The notes under the pieces: model-generated
What the model was told of the DNA's origin: nothing
The model's input: the letters and a program-made list of their open reading frames with translations, nothing else
Databases searched by the model: none
Shown: piece after piece, positions 5,102-5,853 of the stretch
Layout of the letters: each line of letters opens with the position of its first letter
Numbering within the stretch: the stretch's first letter is position 1
Program-made: the position numbers and the translations under genes
Assembly (NCBI GenBank): GCA_012964845.1
Contig: DTTG01000075.1
Coordinates: 4,952-10,804 of the forward strand
Length of the DNA: 5,853 nt
DNA from: Fidelibacterota bacterium
GTDB lineage: Bacteria > Fidelibacterota > Marinisomatia > SCGC-AAA003-L08 > D37C17
Reading direction: 5' to 3'

Positions 5102-5853
5102 ATGACCGAATTACAACTGGGAAATAAAAACGTAGGTGATGGACACCCCGCCTTCATCATAGCCGAAATTGGTATTAATCATCAGGGAGATGTTTCCATA
5201 GCCAAAAATCTAATTCAAAAAGCAAAGGAATGTGGAGCTGATGCCGTAAAATTACAGAAACGGAGTATCTCCCGAATTCTTACCAAGTCTGGGCTGGAAA
5301 TGGCATACGATAACCGCAATAGCTTCGGCAAAACCTACGGAGAACATAAAATAGCTTTGGAACTTTCTGAGGCAGACTACCATGAATTAAATACCTATTG
5401 TAAAAAAATGGATATTATTTTTTGTGCCTCAGGATGGGATGAGGAAAGCATTGATTTTTTAGATGAAATGGGTATTCCCTTTTTCAAAATGGCATCGGCT
5501 GACCTCACTAATTTCCCACTACTTGTCCATACTGCCAAAAAAAATAAACCGATGATTCTTTCAACGGGGATGGCAGATATGAAAATGGTACAAGCGGCTT
5601 ATTCTCAGGTGAATCAAATAAATAATCAAATTGCAATTTTACAATGTACATCTACCTATCCCTCTGCATTTTCGGAGGTGCATTTGAATGTACTGCAGAC
5701 ATTCATGAAAGAATTTCCTGATACTGTTATTGGATATTCAGGACATGAGCAGGGCATTGCTATCCCGCCAGCTGCAGTGGCCTTGGGCGCTAAAATCATT
5801 GAGCGCCATTTCACACTAGATCGAACCATGAAGGGGGGAGATCATGCAGCCTC
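5102..5853 (+). CDS. neuB: Sialic acid synthase family protein (NeuB/NANS), C-terminus missing
   Basis: Members condense phosphoenolpyruvate with N-acetylmannosamine, its 6-phosphate, or a related sugar to make a nonulosonic acid for surface glycans. The 250 codons seen cover most of the TIM-barrel: AEIGINHQGD (21-30), the substrate-binding KLQKR (50-54), FCAS (107-110), KMASADLTNFP (129-139), STGM (154-157), LQCTSTYP (180-187), GYSGHEQGIAI (211-221) and the metal/substrate region ERHFTLDRTMKGGDHAA (234-250). The C-terminal SAF/antifreeze-like domain is beyond the window. FGKTYGEHK (75-83) and AKECGADAVK (41-50) closely resemble vertebrate NANS from memory. Which sugar it uses (sialic, legionaminic or pseudaminic precursor) cannot be decided. 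The start at 5102 follows from the family N-terminus; there is no SD nearby, only AAAGAGAAG about 40 bases upstream. The frame is open to the window end with all visible key residues intact. The symbol denotes family, not proven substrate. Confidence 0.92.
   Translation, partial: MTELQLGNKNVGDGHPAFIIAEIGINHQGDVSIAKNLIQKAKECGADAVKLQKRSISRILTKSGLEMAYDNRNSFGKTYGEHKIALELSEADYHELNTYCKKMDIIFCASGWDEESIDFLDEMGIPFFKMASADLTNFPLLVHTAKKNKPMILSTGMADMKMVQAAYSQVNQINNQIAILQCTSTYPSAFSEVHLNVLQTFMKEFPDTVIGYSGHEQGIAIPPAAVALGAKIIERHFTLDRTMKGGDHAA

Overview
The window is AT-rich (roughly 40% GC by eye) bacterial chromosome with compact, overlapping genes. A secreted (signal-peptide) cyclophilin, Shine-Dalgarno (SD) sites of GGAG type in front of several genes, and a sialic-acid-synthase-type gene fit a free-living, probably Gram-negative bacterium, plausibly of the Bacteroidetes/Marinimicrobia-like environmental groups. 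That placement is inference only; no RNA gene or other phylogenetic marker is present.

Layout. The left half (1-2746) is one tightly packed minus-strand operon, read right to left: pyrF (type 2 orotidine-5'-phosphate decarboxylase), pyrE (orotate phosphoribosyltransferase), an exported cyclophilin-type peptidyl-prolyl isomerase, and a patatin-like phospholipase cut by the window edge. Consecutive genes overlap by 22, 4 and 1 bases, so translation is probably coupled. PyrE and PyrF carry out the last two steps of UMP synthesis; the other two have no obvious pyrimidine role and appear to be passengers or later additions.

After a 102-base divergent gap, the right half runs on the plus strand: a GNAT-family acetyltransferase (2849-3415), a 240-base spacer, a cytosolic seven-bladed BNR/Asp-box beta-propeller protein (3656-4822), a 279-base spacer, and the first 250 codons of a sialic acid synthase (NeuB/NANS family, 5102 to the end). 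The two spacers hold no credible gene. Both are made of degenerate G-rich/C-rich words (ACTGGG-, AATTCCCAATTCC-like). These words appear in the same order on the plus strand of the first spacer and the minus strand of the second, so the propeller gene sits between two inverted, decayed repeat islands.

Nothing here amounts to a clear new multi-gene system. The best leads are the repeat islands, the odd pyrFE-cyclophilin-patatin operon, the large insert in the cyclophilin, and the vertebrate-NANS-like character of the sialic acid synthase.
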